NCBI RefSeq assembly: GCF_001677955.1 | Contig: NZ_LELA01000073.1 | Location: 83,052-147,051, forward strand | Direction: 5' to 3' | From: Chryseobacterium sp. BGARF1 | GTDB lineage: Bacteria; Bacteroidota; Bacteroidia; Flavobacteriales; Weeksellaceae | Length of the DNA stretch: 64,000 nt | Shown here: piece after piece, positions 42,866-51,905 of the stretch | Position numbering within the stretch: the stretch's first letter is position 1 | How the letters are laid out: every line of letters starts with the position of its first letter | The notes under the pieces: generated by a model | What the model was told of the DNA's origin: nothing | Database searches by the model: none | The model's input: the letters and a program-made list of their open reading frames with translations, nothing else | Program-made: the position numbers and the translations under genes

Positions 42866-45031
42866 TTATTTTCCACCACCGCTGTTTTTCTCAACATCGG
42901 TTTTGGTATTTTCTTTTACTTTCTGGTTTCCGAATCTTTTTACAAATGTTAATGAAAACCCATACCAATCAGATTTCGATGAATTTCTGAATGTACCGAT
43001 TTGGGTAAATGAAGTCGAATCGAAATTTGGTCTTCCGAAAATATTTATCAACTGCAAGCTAAATTCCATCTGAGTTTTTGGGAAAATTTTTGTTGCCGAA
43101 ATATTATGAAAAATATTTGTTGTGTTGGCATAAGAATTTCCATTATTCTGATTTGAAACTTCTACCCATGCGCTCAAATTAATGTTTTTATTAAAAAGAT
43201 TGGTGTACGTTAAGTTGGTAGAACCAGCCCAATAGCTTAAATAACTATCTCCTTTTAATTTGTTTTTTGCATTAAAATCGCTGTTGTCGATATAATTCCA
43301 ACCGAAACTCATATTTACACTTAATTTATTTTTTAAGAAAGATTGATTGGTATTGGCATATAAAAAATATTTGTGAACATTCCCTGTAAAATTACTTTCC
43401 TGCGAAATGGTTTTTTTGTCCTCCGGTTTTGCTCCGTTTTCTATGACATAATCAGTCCAATAGTCCTGATTGGTAAAGGTATATCTTGCCGAAAGAAAGT
43501 ATTTTTTCAGAAAGCCAAATTTCATATAAATTCGATCACTGGGATTTGGATTCAAATCCATATTTCCTCTGGTGTACAATCCGTCATTTCGGGGTAATAA
43601 AAATGGATTAAATTCAGAATACCAAGGTCGCCAAAGATTTCTGTTATAGGTTAAGCTTAAGTCGTACTTATCTGAAAATGAATATTTAACTAATAAATTG
43701 GGTAAGAAACTTCCGTATGAATCTTTTCTTGAAGTTCCTGCAATATCCTGCCCGATTTTATAATCGATGTGTTCGTAACGAATACCAATTCTAGTCTCTA
43801 ATTTTTTGAAAAAAGTTTTTGAAAAATTAGCATATAATGAATTGATATTGTCTTCATAGCGGAATGTATCATTTTTGCTCAGACCATCAGGTAATGTCCC
43901 ATATAATGAATTGGAAATAACATTATTATTAAAATTCATCTTCCCACCCACTTCAAATGTTCCTCCCGATTTTCCTAAAGACTGGGTATAATCTACTTTT
44001 ACATAATAATTTCGGTTCTCAACATCAGTTAAGACTCCAATTTCATCTGCACCTAGTTTGTTTAAAGTATTTTTAATAAAATAACTGTTATCAGATTCTG
44101 CGTCGTAATTGGATCCTAAACTAATATCTAAAATTCTGTTTTTTTCTTTGTCGTAATATTTATAAAAAATATTCGTTCCGAAAGTCGGATTTGTAGATGA
44201 TGAAGTTTGATTTTGAATATACGAACGATCAAAATTACCGTTTTCATTAATTATAGCATTGGTTTCAGAGTTGTTACTTCTTATTCCTTTATAAAATTCA
44301 AAAATGGCCCCGATACTATTTTTATCATTAATTTCATATTCAGAAGTTGAGGAAATAGAAGGGTTTTTACCTTTATAAATTATATCATTATCAATTTTTG
44401 CAACCTCATTATTTTCGTATAAAGTATTAAGTAATGAGTTTTTTTGCACCCATACGTTGTCGCTGTAACTTCCGACAAGTGTTTGTGTGAAATTTTTTTT
44501 ATGATAATTCAGGTTAAGATTGGTGTACTGAGAATTTTGAGTATTTTGTCTGTTGTTGAAGGTTACACTTCCTTTTAGTCCTTCATCATCACGCTTTTTC
44601 AGAACAATGTTAATCACTGATCCTGAGGCTTCGTACCTTGAAGAGGGGCTTGTAATCACTTCTATTTTCATCAAATTATCTGCAGGCATTGTCTGTAAAT
44701 ATTCTTTGAGTTCTTTGCCGGTAAAAACAGATTTTCTATCGTTGATGTAAACGGTAACAGATTCACCTTCTGCTTTCAAAGCATCATTGTTATCAATACT
44801 TACCAAAGGCGTCATTCTAAGTACATCCCAAGTCGTATTTCCTGCAAGAATAGAACTATTGGCTACATTAAAAACGGTACGGTCAACTTTAGATTCTACC
44901 GTTGGCTTTCTTGCAACAAAAGTGACTTCTTCTATTTCATTTACTTTTTTTGATTCTATGGTATCTTTCGCAGCTTGTGAAAAAGCGAGTGTTCCTATTA
45001 ATAAAGCAATCGGTGCTAATATTTTTTTCAT
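42866..45031 (-). CDS. TonB-dependent receptor-like outer membrane beta-barrel protein
   Basis: A 721-residue outer membrane protein of the Bacteroidetes barrel family (OMP_b-brl type). A signal peptide (to LAFSQA) is followed directly by a plug-like domain (WDVLRMTPLVSIDNNDALKA, VTVYINDRKS, MKIEVITSPSSRYEASGSV) without the usual CarboxypepD_reg domain. The barrel extends to the end, after which a Lys/Asn-rich tail (KENTKTDVEKNSGGGK) replaces the expected terminal aromatic strand. It is monocistronic with its own terminator. The substrate is unknown. Confidence 0.85.
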   Translation of the reverse strand: MKKILAPIALLIGTLAFSQAAKDTIESKKVNEIEEVTFVARKPTVESKVDRTVFNVANSSILAGNTTWDVLRMTPLVSIDNNDALKAEGESVTVYINDRKSVFTGKELKEYLQTMPADNLMKIEVITSPSSRYEASGSVINIVLKKRDDEGLKGSVTFNNRQNTQNSQYTNLNLNYHKKNFTQTLVGSYSDNVWVQKNSLLNTLYENNEVAKIDNDIIYKGKNPSISSTSEYEINDKNSIGAIFEFYKGIRSNNSETNAIINENGNFDRSYIQNQTSSSTNPTFGTNIFYKYYDKEKNRILDISLGSNYDAESDNSYFIKNTLNKLGADEIGVLTDVENRNYYVKVDYTQSLGKSGGTFEVGGKMNFNNNVISNSLYGTLPDGLSKNDTFRYEDNINSLYANFSKTFFKKLETRIGIRYEHIDYKIGQDIAGTSRKDSYGSFLPNLLVKYSFSDKYDLSLTYNRNLWRPWYSEFNPFLLPRNDGLYTRGNMDLNPNPSDRIYMKFGFLKKYFLSARYTFTNQDYWTDYVIENGAKPEDKKTISQESNFTGNVHKYFLYANTNQSFLKNKLSVNMSFGWNYIDNSDFNAKNKLKGDSYLSYWAGSTNLTYTNLFNKNINLSAWVEVSNQNNGNSYANTTNIFHNISATKIFPKTQMEFSLQLINIFGRPNFDSTSFTQIGTFRNSSKSDWYGFSLTFVKRFGNQKVKENTKTDVEKNSGGGK

Positions 45032-45153
45032 TAAAAGTTTTATATTTTAATTATAAGACACCGGTATGGGAATATTCGTTACATTTAAATTGTGTTAATT
45101 AATGTTAACGTTTTATGCACTGTATTAAATCTTCTAAAAATCAGCTCAATAAA

Positions 45154-45183
45154 AAAGCTATTTCAAATTAATGAAATAGCTTT
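45154..45183 (-). terminator. Intrinsic terminator after the DUF4249 gene
   Basis: Perfect 12-base stem AAAGCTATTTCA / TGAAATAGCTTT with a 6-base loop and, on the minus strand, a T-run (A-run at 45151-45156). It ends the receptor-DUF4249 transcript 22 bases after the stop. Confidence 0.9.
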
Positions 45184-45205
45184 AAATTAAAATTTTTCTG
45201 GTTTC

Positions 45206-46015
45206 TTACTCAATAACGATACTTCTTTTGCTTACTGTATGTGCAGAAAAATATCCTAAAGCGCCATTGCTAATATTGCTGGGTGGGTTAGCTGGTGTAA
45301 CGCCGCCTCCGGCACCACCTCCCATAAGCTGAAGCAGTGCTGAGTAGAAAGTATATACATTATTGTCGATACACTGCATTTCTACATGAATGGTGTCGCC
45401 AACTACAACTTTTACATCATCAGGATCTTCACCATCATCGTTAGGAAGTATTAAAGGTCTTTGATTAGGCATTCCGTTGTTCACATTATCCGAAAATTCT
45501 GAGAAATATTTTTTAGATTTATTGTTTACAATATAGCTGAATAAATAACGGTTTCCTAAAGCAGGAGGATCTGTAAACATAGGCAAAATCGTATAACTGA
45601 TTTCTCCACCCACGGTAAAAGAGTCTTGATCTAATCCGTCAAAAGAAACTGCTTGGGGCATTGTGCTTGTTGAAGTATATTCTTTTCCTTCTGCCTGAAT
45701 TTTTAAAGTATAGGTTCTTCCCGATTGTCCTACAAAAGCTGATGTTCGGTATCTTCCGTTTCCAACATATTGTAATGTTTCGGTTTGCCCGGTATTATCA
45801 CTTAAAACAACCTGTGCATTTTCTATTGCCGGATATTGATTGGCTTGAGTAAAAGCCACCGATTTTGTAATTTTCACGTAATATGGACCAGTCTGATCGG
45901 TTACATTTCCTTCAATAACGATACTTCCGCTTTGATCTTCTAGATCGAGATCAATCTCTTTTTCACAAGAGGTAACCAAAAAGAAGGATAATATGATTAA
46001 AAATATATTTTTCAT
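45206..46015 (-). CDS. DUF4249 lipoprotein, partner of the upstream TonB-dependent receptor
   Basis: A 269-residue lipoprotein with a lipobox ending in Cys17 (LVTSCEKEIDLDLED). The body starts with a beta-sandwich-like domain (IVIEGNVTDQTGPYYVKIT, NAQVVLSDNTG, YRTSAFVGQSGRTYTLKI), which is diagnostic for DUF4249. A glycine-rich stretch (LMGGGAGGGVTP) lies near the C-terminus. Proteins of this family are nearly always encoded beside a TonB-dependent receptor, as here (89 bases downstream). They probably act as surface or periplasmic partners of the receptor; the ligand is unknown. Confidence 0.9.
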   Translation of the reverse strand: MKNIFLIILSFFLVTSCEKEIDLDLEDQSGSIVIEGNVTDQTGPYYVKITKSVAFTQANQYPAIENAQVVLSDNTGQTETLQYVGNGRYRTSAFVGQSGRTYTLKIQAEGKEYTSTSTMPQAVSFDGLDQDSFTVGGEISYTILPMFTDPPALGNRYLFSYIVNNKSKKYFSEFSDNVNNGMPNQRPLILPNDDGEDPDDVKVVVGDTIHVEMQCIDNNVYTFYSALLQLMGGGAGGGVTPANPPSNISNGALGYFSAHTVSKRSIVIE

Positions 46016-46104
46016 AAAATTAAATAGAAGTTAGAAATTAGATCTTAGAGATTAGTTGAATACTAAAATTTTAAATCTAAAATATATTGTTAAATTACTA
46101 TAAA

Positions 46105-48441
46105 TTAAAATTTGAAATTATAAGTAATGTTCGGAACCCAACGGAACAATGAGGTCTGCATCGCTCTTGTTGTTCCTGGATTATTTGGATTGTCTTCAAA
46201 CGTAATGGTGTACGCATTTTGTCTTCCATAAACGTTGTAAATTCCGAAAGACCAAGAACCCTTAAAACGTTTGTTGGATTCTGGTTCATAGGTTGCACTC
46301 AAATCCATTCTGTGATAAGCAGGCATTCTGTCTGCGTTTCTGCTGCTGTACTGGAAAACGGTTTGTCCGTTCAGTTCATATTTTCCGGTTGGGAAAGTCA
46401 CTGCATTTCCTGTGCTGTAAAGGAATAATCCAGAGAAAGACCATTTTGGGTTGAGCTGATATGTTGCTACAATAGACAAATCGTGTGTTTTGTCTTGTCT
46501 CGCATCATACCATTCATTATCATTAATTCCGTTGATTTTTCTTTCGGTTTTAGATAAAGTATAAGAAATCCACCCGGTTAGTTTTCCGCTTTTCTTTTTG
46601 GCAATCAATTCTAAACCGTAAGCTCTACCTTTTCCGAATAGCAATTCACTTTCTACATCTGCTGCTGTATCGAATGAAATTTGTGCTCCGTTTTTATAAT
46701 CGATTTGATTTTGCATTGATTTGTAATAAATCTCTGCATTCAGTTCGTAATTATTGTTGTTGAAGTTTCGGCTGTACCCTGCACTGATCTGGTCTGCAAT
46801 TTCAGGTTTTACAGTGTAACTGCTTCCAATCCACTGATCGGTTGGGTTTCCGCTTCCGCTGTTGCTTAATAAGTGTAAATTTTGAGTATTTCTGGAATAA
46901 CCTCCTTTAACACTGCTTACCTCATTAATTCTGTAATTAGCTGTAATTCTAGGCTCAATATTTACATACGTTTTCCCGAATTTTCCTTTTTCTAAATACT
47001 CAGAATCTGTTAAAACTCCGTTTTCATAGGTATTGAAAGTATCTCCACCTAAAACAGAGAACATTGCCAATCTTGCTCCATAGTTGATGGTCAGCTTTTC
47101 CGTCGCTTTAAAATCATCATTAATGTACACTGAATTTTCCCAAGAATATCTCGGGTTTCTCGGAAAACTGCTTACACTCGTTCCCGATGCACTACTTGGT
47201 GTAATCGTATGATAAATAGACTGTAAACCAAATTTCACAGAATGCTTATTTCCTGCAAACCAAGAGAAATCCTGCTTCAGATTCCAGTCTTCAATCTCAG
47301 AATCTAATCCGAAAGTATTGTTGTTGCTGCTTAAGCTTACATTATAATTGTAATTACTGTAAATAAATGAAGTATTAGAAAATAATTTACTATTAATAAT
47401 ACTGTTCCAGCGTAGAGTAGCGGTTGTATTTCCCCAATCTGTCGAAAAAGTATCGCCCAAACCTAAAACATCTCTTCCAAAATATCCCGATAAGTATAAA
47501 CGGTTATTATCATTAATTTGATAATTGGCCTTTAAATTTAAATCATAAAAATACAGCTTACTGTCTTTAAAATCGTCTGTTGCTTTAAGAAAAACATCCG
47601 CATATGTTCGTCTTCCTGAAACAATGAATGAAGATTTTTCCTTTTGAATAGGTCCTTCCACACTCAAACGGCTGCTTATTAAACCAATTCCTCCGTTGAC
47701 GTTGTAATCTTTGTTGTTTCCGTCTTTCATTTTTACATCCAAAACAGAGGAAAGTCTACCTCCATATTGAGCCGGACTGTTTCCTTTGATGATGCTCACA
47801 TCTTTCAGTGCATCACTATTAAATGTACTGAAAAACCCAAGCAAATGCGAAGCGTTATAAACTGCTGCTTCATCCAATAAAATCAAATTTTGATCCGTTG
47901 CGCCACCTCTCACAGAGAATCCGCTGCTTCCTTCACCGCTGCTTTTAATCCCGGGCAAAAGCTGAATGGTTTTCATCACATCTTTTTCACCAAATAAAAC
48001 GGGAAGTTTATCAATTTGTTTAATGCTTAAAGTTTCGGTTCCCATTTGTGCGGATGAAAGATTTTTATCTTTTTTAACACCGGAAATTATAACCTCGTCA
48101 ATTTTGGCTGTTCTTTCTTCACCTTCCTGATCCAACTGAAGGTTTTGCTTCACGTTATCTTCAACATTAATTATTTGCTGAAAATCTTTAAAACCAGGGT
48201 TGGAAACCACTAAAGTATAAGAACCTTTGGGAACTGAGAGCGAATAAAATCCGTATTCGTTAGCTACAACTGATATAGTAGGGTCTTCAGCAACTTTTAC
48301 GACCACTCCGAGGAGCAATTCGCCATTCTTTTTATCTTTTACTGTGCCGCTTATCGAATATTTTTCTTGTGCAAAAACAATCGAGCTGAAACAGACTGCA
48401 GCAATGGTTGTCGCAGTTTTTAGGTAAGTTTTCTGTATCAA
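46105..48441 (-). CDS. TonB-dependent receptor (DUF4249-associated)
   Basis: A 778-residue outer membrane receptor. A signal peptide (to SIVFAQ) is followed by a CarboxypepD_reg-like domain (SISGTVKDKKNGELLLGVVV, YGFYSLSVPKGSYTLVVSNP), a TonB-box-like segment (IDEVIISGVK), the plug (VLFGEKDVMKTIQLLPGIK, GFSVRGGATDQNLILLD) and the barrel ending in NITYNFKF. It is followed by the DUF4249 gene and they share a terminator. The pattern of SVRGGATDQNL plus DUF4249 partner is typical for a large Bacteroidetes receptor group with unknown cargo. Confidence 0.93.
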   Translation of the reverse strand: MIQKTYLKTATTIAAVCFSSIVFAQEKYSISGTVKDKKNGELLLGVVVKVAEDPTISVVANEYGFYSLSVPKGSYTLVVSNPGFKDFQQIINVEDNVKQNLQLDQEGEERTAKIDEVIISGVKKDKNLSSAQMGTETLSIKQIDKLPVLFGEKDVMKTIQLLPGIKSSGEGSSGFSVRGGATDQNLILLDEAAVYNASHLLGFFSTFNSDALKDVSIIKGNSPAQYGGRLSSVLDVKMKDGNNKDYNVNGGIGLISSRLSVEGPIQKEKSSFIVSGRRTYADVFLKATDDFKDSKLYFYDLNLKANYQINDNNRLYLSGYFGRDVLGLGDTFSTDWGNTTATLRWNSIINSKLFSNTSFIYSNYNYNVSLSSNNNTFGLDSEIEDWNLKQDFSWFAGNKHSVKFGLQSIYHTITPSSASGTSVSSFPRNPRYSWENSVYINDDFKATEKLTINYGARLAMFSVLGGDTFNTYENGVLTDSEYLEKGKFGKTYVNIEPRITANYRINEVSSVKGGYSRNTQNLHLLSNSGSGNPTDQWIGSSYTVKPEIADQISAGYSRNFNNNNYELNAEIYYKSMQNQIDYKNGAQISFDTAADVESELLFGKGRAYGLELIAKKKSGKLTGWISYTLSKTERKINGINDNEWYDARQDKTHDLSIVATYQLNPKWSFSGLFLYSTGNAVTFPTGKYELNGQTVFQYSSRNADRMPAYHRMDLSATYEPESNKRFKGSWSFGIYNVYGRQNAYTITFEDNPNNPGTTRAMQTSLFRWVPNITYNFKF

Positions 48442-48681
48442 TTTTTTTAGTTTATTTTTGAATTTAAATAAAGAGTTTATTAATCAATAATATATTTATT
48501 CTTCAAAACACTGAGAAATAAAATCTTTAAATCTGCCTAAACAACGGTGATGTGATGTGTTTATTGTTGACGAATATTAAAAAAACATTAATTCGTGACT
48601 ATATAAAGACAGATCAAGTTCAAATTTAAACTAATCTTTTTATTTGATAGTCAATTATTTATTTTTAAGCTAAAAAGTTGT

Positions 48682-48712
48682 TTAAAAAACAAAACTGAAG
48701 CAATAACTCCAG
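48682..48712 (-). terminator. Probable intrinsic terminator of the MarR-GNAT gene
   Basis: On the minus strand CTGGAG, loop TTATTG, CTTCAG (one G-U pair) is followed by a T-rich tract (TTTTGTTTTTT). It lies 23 bases beyond the stop at 48735. The rest of the 293-base gap (48442-48734) contains no coding signal. Confidence 0.6.
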
Positions 48713-48734
48713 CTTTTATATTTCTTAAAACTTA

Positions 48735-49697
48735 TTATTTTTTCAAATTTAATTCCATTTGGATATTGCAGCGTTTATAAGGCGTTTGATGGCCTACAAT
48801 CTTTTCAAAACCCATTTTTTGGTATAAATTAATGGCCGGTTTCAGAATGGTGTTGCTTTCTAAATATATTTTTGATGCTCCCAATTGTTTCGCTGAATCT
48901 ATAATGGCCTGCCCCAAAAGCCAACCTAGGTTTTTACCCTGAGCTTTTGGAGAAACCGCCATTTTTGCCATTTCAAAATCGTAGTTTTGGTCATTCATTT
49001 TTATTAAAGCGCAAACCCCTAAGGGTTCTTGCTTATAAAGCGCGACCAATATCTTTCCGCCTTTATCCAGAATATATTCTTTGGGATTGTCTAATGCTTT
49101 ATAATCAGCTTCTTCCATTTCAAAAAAAGTTGATATCCATTCTTCATTCAAAGCTTTGAAAGCTGATTGATATTTGGGTTCGTATTCTACAATTTTAACA
49201 TCCTTACTTTCACGCAGCTTTTTTTGGTCTTTTACTCTTTTTAATAAAGATTTTTGTTCCAGTAAAAATTCCCATTCTGCCAATGCTTCCCAAAGATTGT
49301 TTGTTGCTTCATTGATGATTTCGTCAATCGCCACATCAATATCGGCGCATTGTTCTTCAATCATTTTTTTAGCTAAAGAAATTCCTTCAGTTGTAAGACC
49401 AACAACGTTTCTTCGTTTGTCATTGGAGTTAAGTTTGTCATTAACCAAGCCTGCCTTGGCCATCTCTTTGATGATTTTTGTAACAGACGGTTGCGAATGG
49501 CCAATTTCTTTAGCAATTTCGGTAATGGTTATTTCTTCTGTTTCAGAGAGAACAAAAAAAACGGGAAACCATTTTGGAGAAAATCCTGTAATATTATACA
49601 ATTCATAAATTTGACTTGCATCTTCAGTGACTTTGCTCGTAAGCAATCTTAATCTGCTTCCTAAAGCCATTTTTCCTGTACGGTTGAATATTTCCAT
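48735..49697 (-). CDS. MarR-type regulator fused to a GNAT acetyltransferase
   Basis: A 320-residue two-domain protein. Residues about 1-145 form a MarR winged helix (ITITEIAKEIGHSQPSVTKIIKEMAKAG recognition region, of which HSQPSVTKIIKEM is the helix; wing NDKRRNVVGLTTEG). Residues about 165-320 form a GNAT fold with the acetyl-CoA loop region (MAVSPKAQGKNLGWLLGQAI) and the final strand (YQKMGFEKIVGH). Such fusions are known in Bacteroidetes and elsewhere and are thought to couple a small-molecule modification to regulation. A 20-base palindrome directly upstream of the start suggests autoregulation. Confidence 0.9.
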   Translation of the reverse strand: MEIFNRTGKMALGSRLRLLTSKVTEDASQIYELYNITGFSPKWFPVFFVLSETEEITITEIAKEIGHSQPSVTKIIKEMAKAGLVNDKLNSNDKRRNVVGLTTEGISLAKKMIEEQCADIDVAIDEIINEATNNLWEALAEWEFLLEQKSLLKRVKDQKKLRESKDVKIVEYEPKYQSAFKALNEEWISTFFEMEEADYKALDNPKEYILDKGGKILVALYKQEPLGVCALIKMNDQNYDFEMAKMAVSPKAQGKNLGWLLGQAIIDSAKQLGASKIYLESNTILKPAINLYQKMGFEKIVGHQTPYKRCNIQMELNLKK

Positions 49698-49703
49698 AAT
49701 TAA

Positions 49704-49723
49704 TTACATAGCTGATTATGTAA
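49704..49723. promoter_or_regulatory. Operator-like palindrome in the marR-gnat / araC divergent region
   Basis: TTACATA, six bases, TATGTAA: perfect 7-base inverted repeat centred 17 bases upstream of the MarR-GNAT ATG. MarR dimers typically bind 16-20 base palindromes overlapping their own promoter, so this is a strong candidate autoregulatory site. It could also affect the divergent araC gene at 49848. Confidence 0.6.
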
Positions 49724-49847
49724 AATTATATAAATGATTTTAAATGACAATATTTATGTTTCATTATAAAATAAATATTCCTGAGTGGATGGTAAACTTA
49801 AGAGCATGAAATGTTATTTTAAAGTTTGAATTTCTTAACTTTATCAA

Positions 49848-50726
49848 ATGAAAGAGAAGGTAATCAGAGTAATTTCAGAATTTAATAGTGAACTGAAGCT
49901 TCAGGGATTTAAAGCATTTCAAATTGAAAGTGACAGCAATAATACACGTACCTATAGCCGAAAAGAGTTCTATAAAATCTGTCTTACAACCGGAAAAAGC
50001 AAGATTCATTATTCAGATAAAACCTTTGAGCAAGAGGGTACAATTCTCTTTTTTGGTAATCCGCATATTCCCTATTCCTGGGAAACAATTTCTACAACAT
50101 ATGTGGGATATACAATTCTTTTCTCTGCTGAATTTTTTAAGAATTCAGAACGCTCGGAGAGCTTACAACAGTCTTCTTTTTTTAAGATTGGCGGAACTCC
50201 GGTTTTAAAAATTACATCTGAGCAAAGAGATTTTCTCAATACTATTTTTCAGAAAATGATTGCCGAACAAGAAAGTGATTATGTGTATAAAGATGAATTA
50301 ATTAGAAACTATATCAGTCTTATTATTCACGAATCTCTCAAAATGGAACCCTCTGAAAATTACGAACAAAATAAAAATGCATCTTCAAGATTATCTTCAG
50401 TTTTTCTGGAGTTACTGGAAAGACAATTTCCAATTGAAACAACAGCAAATCCTCTTCAGCTAAAAACAGCACAACATTATGCTCAACATTTGAATGTACA
50501 TGTAAATTATCTAAATCGTGCTGTAAAAGAGATAACCGGAAAATCAACCACAAATCATATTACTGAGCGCATCATCACAGAAGCAAAAGCACTTTTGCAA
50601 CACACAGATTGGAGTGTTTCAGAAATTGCCTATGCTCTCGGATTTGAATATCCCACTTACTTCAACAACTTTTTTAAGAAACAAACAGGAACCAATCCCA
50701 AGTCTTTTCGATTAACTGAGGTTTGA
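49848..50726 (+). CDS. AraC-family transcriptional regulator
   Basis: A 292-residue regulator. The N-terminal part (about 20-175) is a cupin-like sensing domain (GTILFFGNPHIPYSWET). The C-terminal part has the two helix-turn-helix motifs: LKTAQHYAQHLNVHVNYLNR and DWSVSEIAYALGFEYPTYFN with FFKKQTGTNPKSFR. It is divergent from the MarR-GNAT gene and codirectional with acetyltransferase, cupin and hydrolase genes, which are its likely targets. The family normally acts as an activator in the presence of a small ligand. Confidence 0.92.
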   Translation: MKEKVIRVISEFNSELKLQGFKAFQIESDSNNTRTYSRKEFYKICLTTGKSKIHYSDKTFEQEGTILFFGNPHIPYSWETISTTYVGYTILFSAEFFKNSERSESLQQSSFFKIGGTPVLKITSEQRDFLNTIFQKMIAEQESDYVYKDELIRNYISLIIHESLKMEPSENYEQNKNASSRLSSVFLELLERQFPIETTANPLQLKTAQHYAQHLNVHVNYLNRAVKEITGKSTTNHITERIITEAKALLQHTDWSVSEIAYALGFEYPTYFNNFFKKQTGTNPKSFRLTEV

Positions 50727-50751
50727 AATTCTTATTTTTTGGTTTGATAAT

Positions 50752-50786
50752 CTTTAACGGCTTATTTCTAAGCTGTAATACCTTTG
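50752..50786 (+). promoter_or_regulatory. Promoter of the acetyltransferase-cupin-hydrolase unit
   Basis: TACCTTTG (50779-50786) is a full match to TAnnTTTG; TTTA at 50752-50755 is a weak -33 element 23 bases upstream. The predicted start (about 50793) leaves a leader of about 19 bases before the ATG at 50812. This separates the unit from araC. Confidence 0.5.
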
Positions 50787-50811
50787 TATTCTATTATCAA
50801 AACAATTTAAG

Positions 50812-51408
50812 ATGCCTAATTCACAGAATACTTTAACGCCTCAACTAGATATTTTTGAAAGATTATTGAGGGGAGAGACAATCTTACCCAATGACCCGGA
50901 AATACCCCGATTGAGAGATGAATCTTTTGCAGTCAAAAAATTACTTATAGAAATGAATAACTCATCAGATTCTGATGACATTACAAAAATATTGAGCAAA
51001 ATTTTAAATCAGGAAGTTCAAAATATTGCAGTATTTACGCCACTTTATATCAATTACGGCAAGAATATCAATATTGGTAAAAATGTATTCATCAATTTCG
51101 ACTGTACTTTTCTTGCACTAGGCGGAATAACGATTGAAGATAATGTATTGATAGGTCCGAAAGTGAGTCTTATTACTGAAAATCATCCATTAAATCCGAA
51201 ATTAAGAAACGGACTAATTGGCAAGCCTATTCACATTAAAAAAAATGCGTGGATTGGCGCAAATGCTACCATTTTACCAGGAGTTACAATTGGTGAGAAT
51301 GCTGTAATTGCGGCCGGAGCCGTGGTTTCCAAAGATGTTCCAGACAATGTGGTTGTTGGTGGAATTCCTGCAAAAATCATTAAAAAAATTGAGAATGAAA
51401 TTATTTAA
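50812..51408 (+). CDS. Left-handed beta-helix O-acetyltransferase (maltose/galactoside acetyltransferase type)
   Basis: A 198-residue acetyl-CoA-dependent O-acetyltransferase. The N-terminal helical domain (about 8-70: FERLLRGETILPNDPEI) is typical of Maa/LacA enzymes; hexapeptide repeats follow (INIGKNVFINFDCTF, ITIEDNVLIGPKVSL, IHIKKNAWIGANATILPG, VTIGENAVIAAGAVV, VVGGIPAKII). The catalytic His lies in TENHPL. The substrate is probably a sugar or related alcohol but cannot be named. Its last 14 bases overlap the start of the cupin gene, so they are translationally coupled. Confidence 0.9.
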   Translation: MPNSQNTLTPQLDIFERLLRGETILPNDPEIPRLRDESFAVKKLLIEMNNSSDSDDITKILSKILNQEVQNIAVFTPLYINYGKNINIGKNVFINFDCTFLALGGITIEDNVLIGPKVSLITENHPLNPKLRNGLIGKPIHIKKNAWIGANATILPGVTIGENAVIAAGAVVSKDVPDNVVVGGIPAKIIKKIENEII

Positions 51409-51904
51409 ATTTAATCATAAAATATTATTGCTATCTGCATTCATAGTGATAACAATAGCCTCGTGTAATAACAAAAATCAAGAAAAAATGAATCAAGAAA
51501 ATACCACAGCACTTTTTCCGAAAGGCGACCAATTACCCAAAGAATGGTTTACCGGAAATGCATTTTTATCACCTTTGGTAAGTAAAGATAAAAATAATGA
51601 ATTTTCTGCAGGCGCAGTAACGTTTGAAATTGGAGCGAGAACCAATTGGCATACACATCCGAAAGGTCAGGTTTTGATTGTGACGGAAGGTTCCGGCTTT
51701 TATCAGGAAAAAGAGAAACAGGCACAAATCATCAAAAAAGGAGACGTTATAAATATTCCTGAAAATGTTGAGCATTGGCACGGTGCATCAGCTAAAACAT
51801 CGATGACCCATATTGCCATTACCAACTTTAAAGAAGATGTACAGGTAACGTGGTTAAAACCTGTTACAGATGATGAATTTAATGAAGCTAATAAAGAAAA
51901 ATAA
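51395..51904 (+). CDS. Cupin-domain lipoprotein
   Basis: A 169-residue exported cupin. The signal peptide ends in a lipobox (IVITIASCNN), placing it in the periplasm or on a membrane surface. The cupin core shows motif 1 (TNWHTHPKGQVLIVTEGSG) and motif 2 (GDVINIPENVEHWHGA), giving His and Glu/Gln metal ligands. The frame is open upstream to 51308, but that part lies inside the acetyltransferase gene; ATG at 51395 gives a clean signal peptide. It is related to the YhhW/carboxymuconolactone-adjacent cupins often paired with hydrolases. The enzymatic role is uncertain. Confidence 0.88.
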   Translation: MKLFKFNHKILLLSAFIVITIASCNNKNQEKMNQENTTALFPKGDQLPKEWFTGNAFLSPLVSKDKNNEFSAGAVTFEIGARTNWHTHPKGQVLIVTEGSGFYQEKEKQAQIIKKGDVINIPENVEHWHGASAKTSMTHIAITNFKEDVQVTWLKPVTDDEFNEANKEK

Positions 51905-51905
51905 A

